A model generated the notes under the pieces. The model ran no database searches. It saw only the letters and a program-made list of their open reading frames with translations, and was not told the DNA's origin. 64,000 nt of DNA from Amyelois transitella (lineage: Eukaryota; Arthropoda; Insecta; Lepidoptera; Pyralidae): positions 6,907,001 through 6,971,000 of the forward strand of contig NC_083516.1 in the NCBI RefSeq assembly GCF_032362555.1. Direction: 5' to 3'. Positions 45,101-55,640 of the stretch are shown here, piece by piece. Numbering within the stretch: the first letter of the stretch is position 1; each line of letters begins with the position of its first letter. Both the position numbers and the translations under genes were made by a program.

Positions 45101-48100
45101 TAGTTTATCCGCACGCAATATCACCTCCCACATGGATCCTTCCTATCTTCCTGCCCGTTCCTTACTGTATATTAGAATTTAGGGTTCACACATAGTGACG
45201 GATTTGTATGATTAGTGAATGATTTAAATGATAGAAATATAGTCTTGAATCCTTTCAAACAGGCGTACCTAATGAGTAGACAGCCTTAGTTGCGTTTCGC
45301 TTAAATGTTACATGTTAAAGTTTTTTAAAGATAAATCACAACTAAATTGTTGTAGGCATTTTAAATAAAACTATTATAGTTTGGTAAATAATTCTAATCA
45401 AGTTGTTAAGTAAGGTATAAATTATTATTCCACTATCTACGTCCGTGGAACGTGTCTCGCGATCGACAGTGACCAACCCTAGCGTTTGCAGACGTGCGTG
45501 GTGAGTCAGTGCGTGGGTCGACGCGGAGACCGTCGGGTCGCGTGGGCTCTATCGTGGGCTAATTACCGTGGGAATGTGCGCAGTGTGCCCACGCCCCTTC
45601 GACACACTAGCGAGGCGTCTCATCTTTACTCAATTTGCACGATTGAATCTTCTTGATTCGCTTCTTAAATGATGTATGGATCTGCTAAAGCACTTGATTT
45701 TGATGAATCCAGATGCCCAGACGGTATAAAAGTCTCTAATCCGTCTAATTCAAGTCACTAACAACTATTGAATCAAATATAGCCAAACCCGGCTTTAGCT
45801 GCGCAAGCGTCGTCGCATGCAGGAATAAGTTCTAGTATTATCTAATTACTAAATGAAAAAAAGATAATTAAAGGATAAAATAACCTTTTAAATTTAATAT
45901 ATGGGCGAAAGAATCGCATGGAGCAGCGCTTAGTAGCAGTGCCGCAAGCCGCTTTGAAACACAGGAAGCTATTACGATATAGTAGTCGATCCATCATCGA
46001 GTGATAAAATCATGGCTGCCGTGAGATCGCTGCTATCGCCGGCGTCATTCGTCCCACTGCCGTATAGGGCTTCCACTGAGGAATGACAGACTTAGTATGC
46101 GTTGAAGTAGTGACTCAGGGGATTATTTTGTACTAATGCGATGTATAACTTCTTAGTCTGGTTCATTTTAGCTGGGGTTAATTTCGATTAGGCTAGTATT
46201 GTCAAATGACGAACCTCATATCTAAGAGGGTCTTTTGAGTGTAGTAAAGAACTCTATACATACATATATATTATTGCTGTATCCATTGTGGGGTAGACGG
46301 AGCCGACAGTCTTGAAAAGACTGAAATATCATGTATAGCTTTTTAATGGAATTGAGATTCAAATAGTGACAGGTTGCCTATCGCTTAATCTTAGAATCTA
46401 TTAATTTCCTTGTTCTGTTATTTTGTTTATTTGCTGGCATGTTTACTTTTATTTACAGTATACAACATGTAAATCATGAAACCTTGTCATCCCTGAGCCC
46501 ACACGGGGCGCCGCCGTCGCGTGTAGCGCCCACGCCCGCTGCGCCTACGCATGCGGGTGTTGTTGATATGCTGTGTAATGATTCCGATAGCAAATACACG
46601 CGAAAGTTTGTGGGCTTAGATGTAGGATGAGATCGGATCTATTTAAGGAAATACTCGCTTCTCTCCAAAGATATTTTCTGAGTCAACTACATTTATTTAA
46701 ATGAATGATTATTGGTCATGTTGATCAAAGCTGGGTAAGGTCCTGCTGCACAATTGTGAAGGTCAGATGGAGTCTTTTCTTGTAAATTCTTTTTTTTCTA
46801 CTTCAGAACAGTAACGCAACCAAGACTTAAACTAGGAGGACAAAGAGTCGCTGCTTTCAATTGTTATAATTTAGGATAGAGCTGTGAGAAATCAAGCAAA
46901 CACAGCGCATTCGTCTACATTTACGCTTCTGTAATTCTATGAGAACCGAAATCACTATGCTGAACTGATTTTTATAAAACTTGATTTTAATATAGTTTAA
47001 ACTTTTTACAAGAACATTACATGGGGAAAACAGGAATTTTAGTTTAAACGCAGGCGGAACTGTGCACGAGAGCTAGTGTTCACATAAATATTTTGAATGC
47101 TTAGTGCGAGGATTCTTTACAAACAGAGTCACGAAGATCACAAGAGTAGCTTCATGTGACCTGGCTTACCCACTACTAAAACGTAGACATGGGCGCAACT
47201 TCGCTCCTGAAATGGGACTAATGTAGTGGAAGGTGATCCGAATATAACTTTCTTCTTTCTTTTATGCAAACATAGCATAACAGTAGTATAACCTTGAGAG
47301 ATAACATAATTATAGGCGTGACTACCACTGAAGTGACATTATCTGTTATATTGGTTTATCCTCATCGCCACGCCACGCCACAAGGCACGTGCGTCTCTAG
47401 CCAACACGCGTGCCGGAAGTTCTCCGCTCCCACGCGCTGAAGTTTGGCACGCGACGATCAGACGGGACCTAGTATTTATTATTGTAATCACAGTTTTTTC
47501 CCTTATTGTAGCTGCTAGATAACTGGGGCATAGACTCAATGAGAGTACGTACAATGATATGCCTATCTAAAATCTTCATATTTTACGTTATGTACGCATC
47601 TTAGTTATAAAATCAAGTCAGCACCCGGGCAACCTGGTTGACAATGACGGTCCAGATAGACAAGGAGTCTTGGTATAATAGAAAAGTCACACAAAAAAGC
47701 CGATCCCAAATTACGGGAATAAGTTGAAAAAAGATTAAAATTTTAAGTTACCTAAAAAACAAAGTATACTAACTTAATCCCAGTTCATGGAGCGCGATTG
47801 GTGTTATAATTTAAACATATCTCTTACATGACACGAAGCGTGCGCCAACGCAACCTCTCTGCACTGCCAATGTTCTGCCGTCATCGGGCTCATTGCATTC
47901 CGCCGTGTATTTTGGGAATTTCGAGAATCGTTGAACAATACTTGGATCTCGTCCTAACTGTGACACGATGGTTACTCCTCTAGACTGTACACTATTATTT
48001 ATATATGTGAATAGATTTTACAATCAATCTCACGAGGATTTAAAATGAGGCTATTATCGTTTCGCTCAATAACATACACGTGTATAGATTAGATAAAGTG

Positions 48101-51100
48101 CACTGTTCACGCCTGTCGTGTCCATTGTTTACCTGTGCGTATCAGCATTCAGCTATCAAGTCACGTTGGATTGCGTGTCCCCTGCATAAACAATTTACTT
48201 CCGTTTGATATTTCCTTGTTGTACTTATTTGCATAATCTTATTCCAGAATGTTTATTTTATAAGTTTCGGGATCAAAAATGGTAACGGTTTTCGCAGATG
48301 CTGTAATCTCATTTTGATCCATGAATAAACCTTTATTTTTTCTCTAAAATGTTCACTACGTAATGATCAACTCACATGTCCATAATTTTTTTCTGTTACG
48401 ACAATCAAGATTTATCTTTGAAATGACGTAATAATTCTCCTGTAGTTTTTTAGAGCGTGTGTAAATCATTTGCCGCAGACAGGCCGGGCGCGCCGTGGCC
48501 GGCCTCCAGACGCGGGTGTCACACAAACTGACAGACAAATATATGTATCAGCTGATATTTGTACACGCGCCGCACTGGACGCGTGCCAGGCTGCGGGAAA
48601 TAGTTTCCCGCTGGATGCGACTGTTTGCTTGCATCATTTTTAAATAAGTTTTTAAACTCATATGAAAGTGGAAAGTTGACTTAATGTAAAGAATAGAAAA
48701 TAGCTACATCCGTACTTCCATAATAATATAAATCCGAATGTGAGTTTGTTTGTTTGTTACCTCTTTACAGTTAAACCGCCCAACCCAATTGCATGAAATT
48801 GAGCATACATATAGAATGGAGAAGGACATAGTACATTTCACACCGACAGATCTGCAGGTGAAAGCTAGTAGTAATCTGTAAAAATAAAAGAGGACACTGA
48901 TTGACTGACACGTCAACGCAACACAACGACAAGCCTAAACTGGTGGGTCCATAATATTTGAAATTTGATATGTAGGTTCCTAATGTGGACTGCTGTGAGT
49001 GCTAAGAGCTGATTTACTGAAATTCACGCGGGAATAGAATTTAATGAGATTTTACTTATACGCGAGCTTAGTTCGCGGCGAATTTGCGTTTGCATTCCAA
49101 AAAAATCCTCATTATTGAGCACATTTTCTTAGTTTTTTGTGGAACTACCGATAGGCAGAGTTAGTTGTTACAATATTGTTCACGCTCTCAACTTTCAGAC
49201 GGTTACTCTGAGGATAGACGTGCGTGACTTTGCCAAACATTGCGCAACCCATCACGTTGAGCGCTTTTGTTGCTATTTATCGCCGGCGTCTATGCCATAG
49301 TAATGAAGTTAAATACCAAGCTAAATTAAATCCGTCCTTTTTTGTAATGAAGCGTTATACTATGAGTTAAGCACTGAACCGGAAATAACTCCAAGATGAC
49401 GATGACTATTACAACTTAAACGATAGAACTACCACACTATTTATAAAAGATTTATAGGAAAACGGATTTCCTACAAATTATATAATTCCTTCTCATGGAT
49501 TCAGGATTAAAGTAATGATACATACATATTTTAGAATTAAATTAGAGGATTGCATAATGAACAGCTAAAACAGGGAATACCTGTAGGTACCCAATCTATC
49601 TGCCTACATGAATTCAGAAATAGCACGCTAGTAAGCGATTAGACTGTTGATATAAATGTTGTGAGAACTTAGGTGTGGTATGGCGTGGTGGGCGTGTGAC
49701 TGAAATAAAGTAATAAGAGTACGGAAATAACTCTTTTTTATTGGTCATCTACAGAGTTTATAATCAGCAGAAATCAAAGACGTGCTTCATCTAATGTTAT
49801 CGGGTTTATTCGAGTCGAGAGAAACCGAAATAAATTAACGAGACATAATGTTTTTTTTAATGTTGTAATAATTAATAAAGTAGGTAATTAATAAAAAGGG
49901 CTATACTGTGAGGTATTAAATGTTTTGCTATACATAACATATTTTTAGAGAAGATATATTGCATACAGACATAAAATCACGCATATTTCCCAGATGACTA
50001 GAAATAGGCTACATCGTTTCCAATTGCCACGATATCTACATACTACTTTCGCTTCATCCACATTCATTAATCTGGTCAATGTCGTCGGTTCAGGGTATCC
50101 TCTGACATAACTTTCCCCTGAAAGTTTAAAGTGGAATTTGAGGAAACGTTTACTAGATCCCTATTGATTTTTGTAGAACTTGATCTTTGTCAGCTCTGGA
50201 TTACAGTTGATTCTATGCCTAGGAATTCGTCAACAAGATCTACCGTATTGTGTGATGTGTCATTCTGTAGCCGAGTTCTGTAGTCTCTATATTTGGGTTC
50301 GTCACCTGACAGTGACGTCGCGACGCCGCGCCGGCGGACACGTGCCTCTCGAAATGCAATCACACTAATTTGACTTACCTACATATTATTTAATGAGAAA
50401 TTATTTGTTTGTTTGTCGTCCCTTGTAGCTTTATTTACTTGACCATTATCTTCATGAATTCTCACATATATCAAGTTGGGATTGAGGAGAACAGAGAATT
50501 ACATACAAAACAAGTACTCTGTTTTGTTGTCGGAAATAAAAGGATGATGTTGTGGAATTTGTGACAAATCACAATGTGCGCGAGCGATATTGAGAGCAAA
50601 ATGTTGTACTGAATTTCTTGATCAAGTTCTCATTACGAACTTAAAAATATTTTAGCCTTTCAGATAGAGACATCTCCATTTGTTTTTGTTTCAGGCAGTA
50701 GTGATTCATTCAGTTTACATGAAAATTTTATTTATCAATATTAGTACGAATAATAATTATTTAAATTATGATTTCCTCATTTTTCATATTTTTTTGTCAA
50801 ATTTAAATACATCTACATATTGTACCTACTGCTTTAAAGTTTTATTTATAATATACGCCGTCTTTAAAACTAAAGGCTAATATTGTATACCCTTTATTGA
50901 CTTACACCAATTGGGTAGAGGCTGGTGTCCTGAGATACAGGCTTTGCTTAGTTCAGTCACCAGTCTCTCACAATCATACTAATTTAAAATATGATATCCT
51001 CGTCATAGCAACTAATGTATTATTTACGAGTAGATTGTAGATAATTTTTGTTTTTTTTTTTCTTATAATACTGGCCACCGTCAAAATTAAGCGACACGTC

Positions 51101-53808
51101 ATATGTTACCAAAGGGTAACAATTTAGCCGCTGTGTTGTAGCCGTGTGGTTACCATTGAAGTGCTAACAAAGCGTCACAGACAGAAGCACGGTGCACAGT
51201 AATTGCTGCCATAGAATCTAGGGCTGGCGGCGGTAACTTTTGAACGGACCATTTAAAATATTTATTACAGCTTTTGTACACAATAATGCTAAATTTTACT
51301 TTATAGATAGTTGGTGAAAGATCAGATCAAGAATCCCCTAAAAAGACTACCATTAAGATCGTGACAAGTATAAAGATGTAGTCTCTACTTACCCCTCTAT
51401 GACGGAGGCGAGATTTTATGATGATTATCATTATCGCTTATTGCATACTGTTCAGATAGGAAGCCGAAAATATATAAAGTAGTATCTGTAGTCACAAGAA
51501 TACCACATGTAAACATACATAATGTCATGATCAATCTTTAGGTTTCAGACGTGATTTTATTAATAACTTAACGATAAAAACAAATGAGTGATAATTCATA
51601 CGGTCAATATTGTCTTTTTCACTATGAACAGTCAGCCCTACACTGTCACGTGGTCGGGTACGCGTGACGCGGGCGTCACCGAGTGCGTTCAATCACGGCG
51701 ACCTTCACCTTGGCAGCGCACGCGCCGCGCCATGTAATAGTGGATTAGAGCCGCGCGTGGCTAGGGCAGGCTGTAAAAAGTTGAGGCCTTTGATCTATTA
51801 TATGGCCAATATTTCTTATAAGAAATATCTTTTTTAAATTAAACATGCTGATTTAAAAAAAAAACTTTGTATTGCCGAGAAAATGTTTTTTATTTTTTGT
51901 TTAGTCTAGAGTTTCAGTTTCAATTAGATTTAAGAGGTACAAAAACATGATTAATATGTTTTCTTATTTTTAATTGAACAAATCAATTATATGAGTAGGT
52001 CATATAGTAACTGTAGTAACATACGATCTGGAATCGGTTATGCCGTCACGTTACCCAATGTATTATAAGAATCTTGTAATAAAAGTTAATAAAAGTTTCC
52101 AGATTTCTCGCTCACACAGAGACAATTTCATATATTTACCGCAGCCCTATGTCACGCTCCATACGCAATGTCACGATTACCGTTCTATTTACAGCCAGCA
52201 ACTACTTACAATAAAACTGCAATAATAACAATTCGATCTGTATAATAAGTCACTTGGTATTTTTTGCAAAAGTTCTACGAATTAACATTGCGTAGATTAC
52301 ATACTTGCATATTCTTGGTCTTTACCCATTACGAGGTAGACCGTTATTGGTCTTGGATAGACTGATAGAATTGAGTAGATAATGACAGGTACGAGTAATT
52401 TGTGTAGAATTTTTATGGCGTAGATTGGCTATAGCGTTTAAGTTGTGGGAAAATAATAAATAATAAAATACATGCATCATTAGTAATTTTTTTTTAAATA
52501 TGTTTCTAATGATTTCGTCATTGTTACAGAGCAACAAGCCTATTATGGAGAAGCGGAGGCGTGCGCGCATCAACAACTGTTTGAACGAACTCAAGGCGCT
52601 CATCCTCGACGCTATGAAAAAAGATGTGAGTGGTTCATTCAATTTCTTTATTTTTTTATTGTACAACTTACATTTTTATGACATCAGTGTGGGTAAAATT
52701 AAAGTTTTAAGACTTATTCATACTTATCGGTTTCGAAGCGTCAAATTCTTATTCATATATGAATTTTAATAAAATATCGTATATCAAGTTTACTGGCCCG
52801 ATGCAAGAATCAATAATTTTAAAAAGAAAACTTTAATAATAAATATGTACATTTTGCCATGCTACGATTTGCTACGAAACTACGACAAGACTACGAGTGG
52901 CTACGGTCGCTACGATATTTAGTCGCTCACGAGACTTCTACGATATTCATCTACAACATTTTTTTTCTTTACAGCCGGCCAGACACTCGAAGTTAGAAAA
53001 GGCTGATATTCTAGAAATGACAGTAAAGCATCTCGAAGGTCTTCGTTCTGAGGCGGCTTCCCCAGATAGGTTCCGTGCTGGTTACCGTCAATGTGTGTCT
53101 GAAGTGGCCAAGTTCCCGGGCTTAGAAACCGGGTTGAGGAGGAGACTTGTGAGACATTTAGAGAGCTGTTCAGTCACCCCGGGAACTAGGCCGCTGGGAG
53201 CCCCGACGCCACCTTCAGACCCGGAAGATGCAGCTCCTACTCATTCTACTATACTCATATCAGGTATATGTTTACTCGATTTCTAGTTTAGTAACAAATA
53301 TTTTTTTAAATCAACTTTAAGCTCTGTTACTTACCATACGCGCACATGCATATCCCGTCTTTATCCTTTATGGATTAGACACAGTAAATAGTCACGAGAT
53401 TCGAAGGTCAAAATCATCTTGGAAGTGAGATTTAAAGATAACTACACTAATAGTAGTTTTTTTTTATTTTCGGGGTTAGAGTAGATAAAATTAGATAAAA
53501 CTAATACTAACCTTTCTCCCACAGCGGGTCCCGGTTCAGGTGTGCGCGTGGTGCCAACGAGATTGTCCAACGGGGACATAGCACTAGTGTTGCCCGCCGG
53601 CGTTAGCGCAAGTACCCTAGGAAGCGTCCCCACTCTCGTGCCACTCTCCCCACGAGATGCCTCCTCATCCTCCTCTTCAGAACCCAGGTGTTTCTCCCCC
53701 GCCAGCTCCGGCTGGAGTACCCCCCCTCCTCCCACAGAAGAACCAGCCCCTTTAGCACTCGTCACCAGAAAACAACCCCCCGAAGACAAACCATGGAGAC
53801 CGTGGTGA
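42162..53808 (+). CDS. h: Hairy, bHLH-Orange transcriptional repressor (HES family)
   Basis: Nuclear DNA-binding repressor; in insects a pair-rule segmentation and neurogenesis regulator that recruits Groucho. Exons 42162-42263, 52530-52625, 52975-53263, 53525-53808 total 771 nt (256 aa). The start [12 protein letters not shown] and ANMTAP resemble Drosophila Hairy, which favours hairy over deadpan. The basic region [15 protein letters not shown] (about 35-49) has the HES-type proline. Helix 1 is [17 protein letters not shown] and helix 2 is [18 protein letters not shown] (about 72-89). The Orange domain (about 97-131) is [20 protein letters not shown] through RHLESC. The C-terminus is WRPW (253-256), the Groucho-binding tetrapeptide. 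Exon borders within bHLH (after DNRR and after KKD) are as in other HES genes. The protein is shorter than Drosophila Hairy (337 aa), mostly in the Ser/Pro-rich linker. Intron 1 is 10.3 kb. Confidence 0.95.
42934..43000. repeat. h: 27-bp inverted repeat, two mismatches
   Basis: Arms 42934-42960 and 42974-43000 pair at 25 of 27 positions (left arm begins TGATAAATATTATTTTTT), loop 13 nt. In hairy intron 1. Confidence 0.85.
43789..43921. repeat. h: Tandem duplication with 74-bp period
   Basis: A 59-bp block at 43789-43847 (begins ATTGAAAAATACATTAAATT) recurs identically at 43863-43921, joined by a 15-bp partial copy of the block's own start. In hairy intron 1. Confidence 0.9.
44478..44728 (+). 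repeat. SINE-like dispersed repeat, best copy in the window
   Basis: Block order: ATTGGTGCCAATAAATAGGA, CCATGGATGTCGTAAAAGGC, AACTTATAAACTTTGGATTC, GGCGATGAGCTAGCAACC, ATTTGAATCTCAATTCTATC, TTTTCAAGACTGTTG, GATATAGACGTGATAATCTG and a TATGTATG tail. No ORF. The tail resembles the LINE 3' end (GGCGTGATTTTATGTATG). tRNA-type promoter boxes were not confirmed, so SINE is a working label. Confidence 0.65.
45425..45625 (+). promoter_or_regulatory. h: GC-rich intronic island with a Su(H)/CSL consensus
   Basis: A 200-bp block of high CpG content in hairy intron 1 containing CGTGGGAA (45567-45574), a perfect match to the Notch-effector Su(H) site YGTGRGAA. It has no open frame with recognisable protein. 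Enhancer function is inference. Confidence 0.4.
46285..46398 (-). repeat. SINE-like dispersed repeat, minus-strand fragment
   Basis: Reverse-complement blocks CATTGTGGGGTAGACGGAGC, CAGTCTTGAAAAGACTG, GGAATTGAGATTCAAATAGT and GACAGGTTGCC are in the order of the family. In hairy intron 1. Confidence 0.65.
47355..47465 (+). promoter_or_regulatory. h: GC-rich intronic island with a perfect Hairy consensus site
   Basis: Contains GGCACGCGAC at 47446-47455 (10/10) and the palindrome CACGCGTG at 47405-47412, within hairy intron 1. Known Hairy-family proteins bind class-C sites of this form. Confidence 0.5.
48719..48875 (+). repeat. Dispersed repeat of the AGCTAGTA-ended family, short copy
   Basis: Starts AATATAAATCCGAATGTGAG with TTTGTTTGTTACCTCTTTAC and ends CAGGTGAAAGCTAGTAGT. 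In hairy intron 1. Confidence 0.6.
51357..51426 (+). mobile_element. 3'-terminal fragment of an RTE-like LINE
   Basis: GATCGTGACAAGTATAAAGA, TGTAGTCTCTACTTACCCCT and GGAGGCGAGATTTTATG correspond to the end of the LINE ORF and its 3' UTR (GATCGTGGCAAGTGGAAAGA, GGTAGTCTCTGCCTACCCCT and GAGGCGTGATTTTATG there). 5'-truncated copy in hairy intron 1. Confidence 0.75.
52336..52393 (-). repeat. SINE-like repeat fragment near hairy exon 2
   Basis: ATTACGAGGTAGACCG, TCTTGGATAGACTGATAG and AATTGAG...TAATGACAGGT follow the minus-strand order of the family, about 140 bp before exon 2. Confidence 0.5.
52859..52960. repeat. h: Degenerate CTACGA repeat cluster in hairy intron 2
   Basis: CTACG recurs seven times with irregular 8-12 bp spacing between 52861 and the acceptor of exon 3 (contexts such as GCTACGATTT, ACTACGAC, GGCTACGG). 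Probably a degenerate simple repeat. Confidence 0.7.
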
Positions 53809-53834
53809 CATCCCCCTCATTCCTTCACTCGATT

Positions 53835-53842
53835 CTGTGATA
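53835..53842 (+). promoter_or_regulatory. h: K-box (miR-2-family seed match) in hairy 3' UTR
   Basis: CTGTGATA is complementary to nucleotides 1-8 of the insect miR-2 family (UAUCACAG...), 27 nt after the stop codon. A second weaker copy, TGTGATA, lies at 53958-53964. Confidence 0.6.
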
Positions 53843-54231
53843 TAGTCTTATTTCACTGTACATACTACAGAGTATTAAAGTTCCTAGTATAATACATAAA
53901 CAATTAAATAGAAATATTTGTCGATTTTATAGAGTTACTGTGAGGTCAGTACGAGTGTGTGATACGTTAGTTTTGTTAATAACGAAAGTTCTGTTTTTAG
54001 AAGTTGATTTAAGTTATACTAAGTGTAGATTTTGTGGTTGACATCTGTGGCAGTATTTCATGTATGTAAAGGGGCACTGAACCCAAATTAAATTATTTAC
54101 GTTACATAGAGATAAATTATTAGGACTTAGTGCCATGTACCTTTATAGTTTATTACAATAATTAAGACAGATTTAGTTACGTTTATCAGTACAGTATCAA
54201 TAAAACGGCAGCATAGAATTCTACGTGCCTT

Positions 54232-54255
54232 ACAGCAAAATCGTATAGTCTTCCA
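54232..54255 (+). promoter_or_regulatory. h: Predicted miR-7 target site (GY-box) in hairy 3' UTR
   Basis: TAGTCTTCCA (54246-54255) is complementary to miR-7 nucleotides 1-10, and ACAGCAAAATC (54232-54242) pairs with the 11 nucleotides at its 3' end with a single G:U wobble. Drosophila hairy is an established miR-7 target. The miR-7 sequence used is the conserved animal one, from general knowledge. Confidence 0.7.
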
Positions 54256-54606
54256 TTATGTTTAAGTTGTTTCGATACTTCTTATGTAGCGAAAGGAAAG
54301 TATTCTTATTTTATATTTACTCGTCTAACATGTTGAACTAGAATATATGATTATATTTTCTATTTCCGCTATATATAGCTTAAATGTATAATTAAAAATA
54401 TTCTAATTTTGTAATAAACGAGTGACATTAAGCCAGTTTATTTGCAGTCAATTTATTGTAAACATCTATTTTTATAGCGTTATACAGAAAGGGAGTATCG
54501 AATTAAGTTAGTGTATAATGATAGCAGTGTAAAAATCGTATTATTTAATAAAATAATAATGTGCTCAACAATATAATTTGTTACCGAATAAACCAGTAGT
54601 CGTATA

Positions 54607-54613
54607 GTCTTCC
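54607..54613 (+). promoter_or_regulatory. h: Second GY-box in hairy 3' UTR
   Basis: GTCTTCC lies within a 14-nt block, TCGTATAGTCTTCC, that is identical to the block around the first site, 360 nt downstream of it. The 3' pairing seen at the first site is not obvious here. Confidence 0.5.
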
Positions 54614-55424
54614 TCCGCCAGTTACCGCGCTCGGGCACTTATTAAACATTTATTATATATTATTTATAATAAAAACGCGGATTTTGTTCTATAAACTTGT
54701 GAAACAGGCTTTTAATTTTATAGAACGTATGATTTTATCGTATGGTAGGTTTTTATAATCGTTAATTTCTACGAACAACCTTAATTATAGACAATTTATT
54801 TTATTAATTTGATGCCTGTATCTATATTTTATATGGAAATAATAAAGTGATATTATTTAAGATGTGTAAATGTAAGCTGATGTACCTAAAAGAAAGTATA
54901 CCTACGACATTAATGTAAAAATAAAATTATTCAGAAATAGCATCTTGTTAATTTTTTTTGTGTTTTAATCTAATTTTTATGTAGGGAAAAACATATTTAA
55001 TAAGAAATCCTGAAGCTTTTTATAAGAATTGATTGGTTGACCCGGAAATAGCTGAGAATCATTTGGGGGAAAAAAACAAAAGACATTTAATCGCCTTAAA
55101 AGCTTGTTCATGACTTGTTTTAATGTTTAAACATGGACGATTCTACAGAAAGTATTACAATGCGCACAATTTTTTAAAATATATCTTTGTCTCCTATCTC
55201 GGGTCTGATGGAAGAGATTTCTTTTGAAATAGCAGAACCAATGTAATTGGTTTCTTTGTTTAATATTTTCGATGGTTTCTGTGAACATAAATTAGTAAAT
55301 AAAATATAAAGATATAACTTACAAGTGCTCTGGGCAAGCATTAAGTATTGTTGGTATGATAAGTAGTGTAAAGTATGTATACGATCATTTGAAAAGGATT
55401 CCGGGCGCTTTATAGGATCATTTC

Positions 55425-55640
55425 ATTTCTTTCCTATGGATGTCGTAAGGAAAAAATACAAACACCAAGTGCAGTTTTACCATGATCCAATATGGGTTAA
55501 GTTCCCCTGCATAGGATGCAGAGATCAGATGGTAGTCGCTTCGTGTAATAAACTATATATCATAGTCAGAAACTTGGTGCTCCTTTCTAGAGAGGTGACG
55601 ATATAACCGGGGTTTACACCAGGAGGAAAAGTAGATATTA
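55425..55640 (+). repeat. Dispersed repeat of the CATGATCCAATATGGGTTA type
   Basis: TTTACCATGATCCAATATGG, ATGCAGAGATCAGATGGTAG, GTCGCTTCGTGTAATAAAC, TTGGTGCTCC and ATATAACCGGGG, then CCAGGAGGAAAA, parallel the blocks at about 735-930 (TTTACCATGATCCAAGATGG ... CAGGAGGAGCAC). A fragment also occurs near 46722-46785. Confidence 0.65.

Larger units (their letters stand above)
42264..52529 (+). other. h: 10.3-kb first intron of hairy, with GC-rich islands
   Basis: No coding exon is seen. It contains a series of short GC-rich islands in AT-rich DNA: about 43320-43440, 45425-45625, 46490-46560, 47355-47465, 47830-47960, 48475-48630, 50295-50350, 51645-51775. Four matches to the CSL/Su(H) consensus YGTGRGAA lie at 45567 (+), 49660 (+), 50459 (-) and 52444 (+). 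Dispersed repeats lie at 44478, 46285, 48719, 51357 and 52336, and there are two duplications or inverted repeats near 43 kb. Islands may be enhancers; that is inference. Confidence 0.55.
53809..54960 (+). other. h: hairy 3' UTR
   Basis: AT-rich, with possible polyadenylation signals at about 54415, 54588 and 54839 (AATAAAG). It carries K-boxes at 53836-53841 and 53958-53963 (TGTGAT core) and GY-boxes GTCTTCC at 54248-54254 and 54607-54613. If transcription ends at the 54839 signal, all four elements lie in the mRNA. K-box and GY-box are known post-transcriptional control elements of Drosophila Notch-pathway and HES genes (miR-2 family and miR-7). Confidence 0.65.

Noticed and set aside
42162..53808. 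Identification as deadpan instead of hairy
   Set aside because: The bHLH reads [10 protein letters not shown] as in Deadpan, but the N-terminus MVTG...ANMTAP, the short region before bHLH and the exon layout fit Hairy better.
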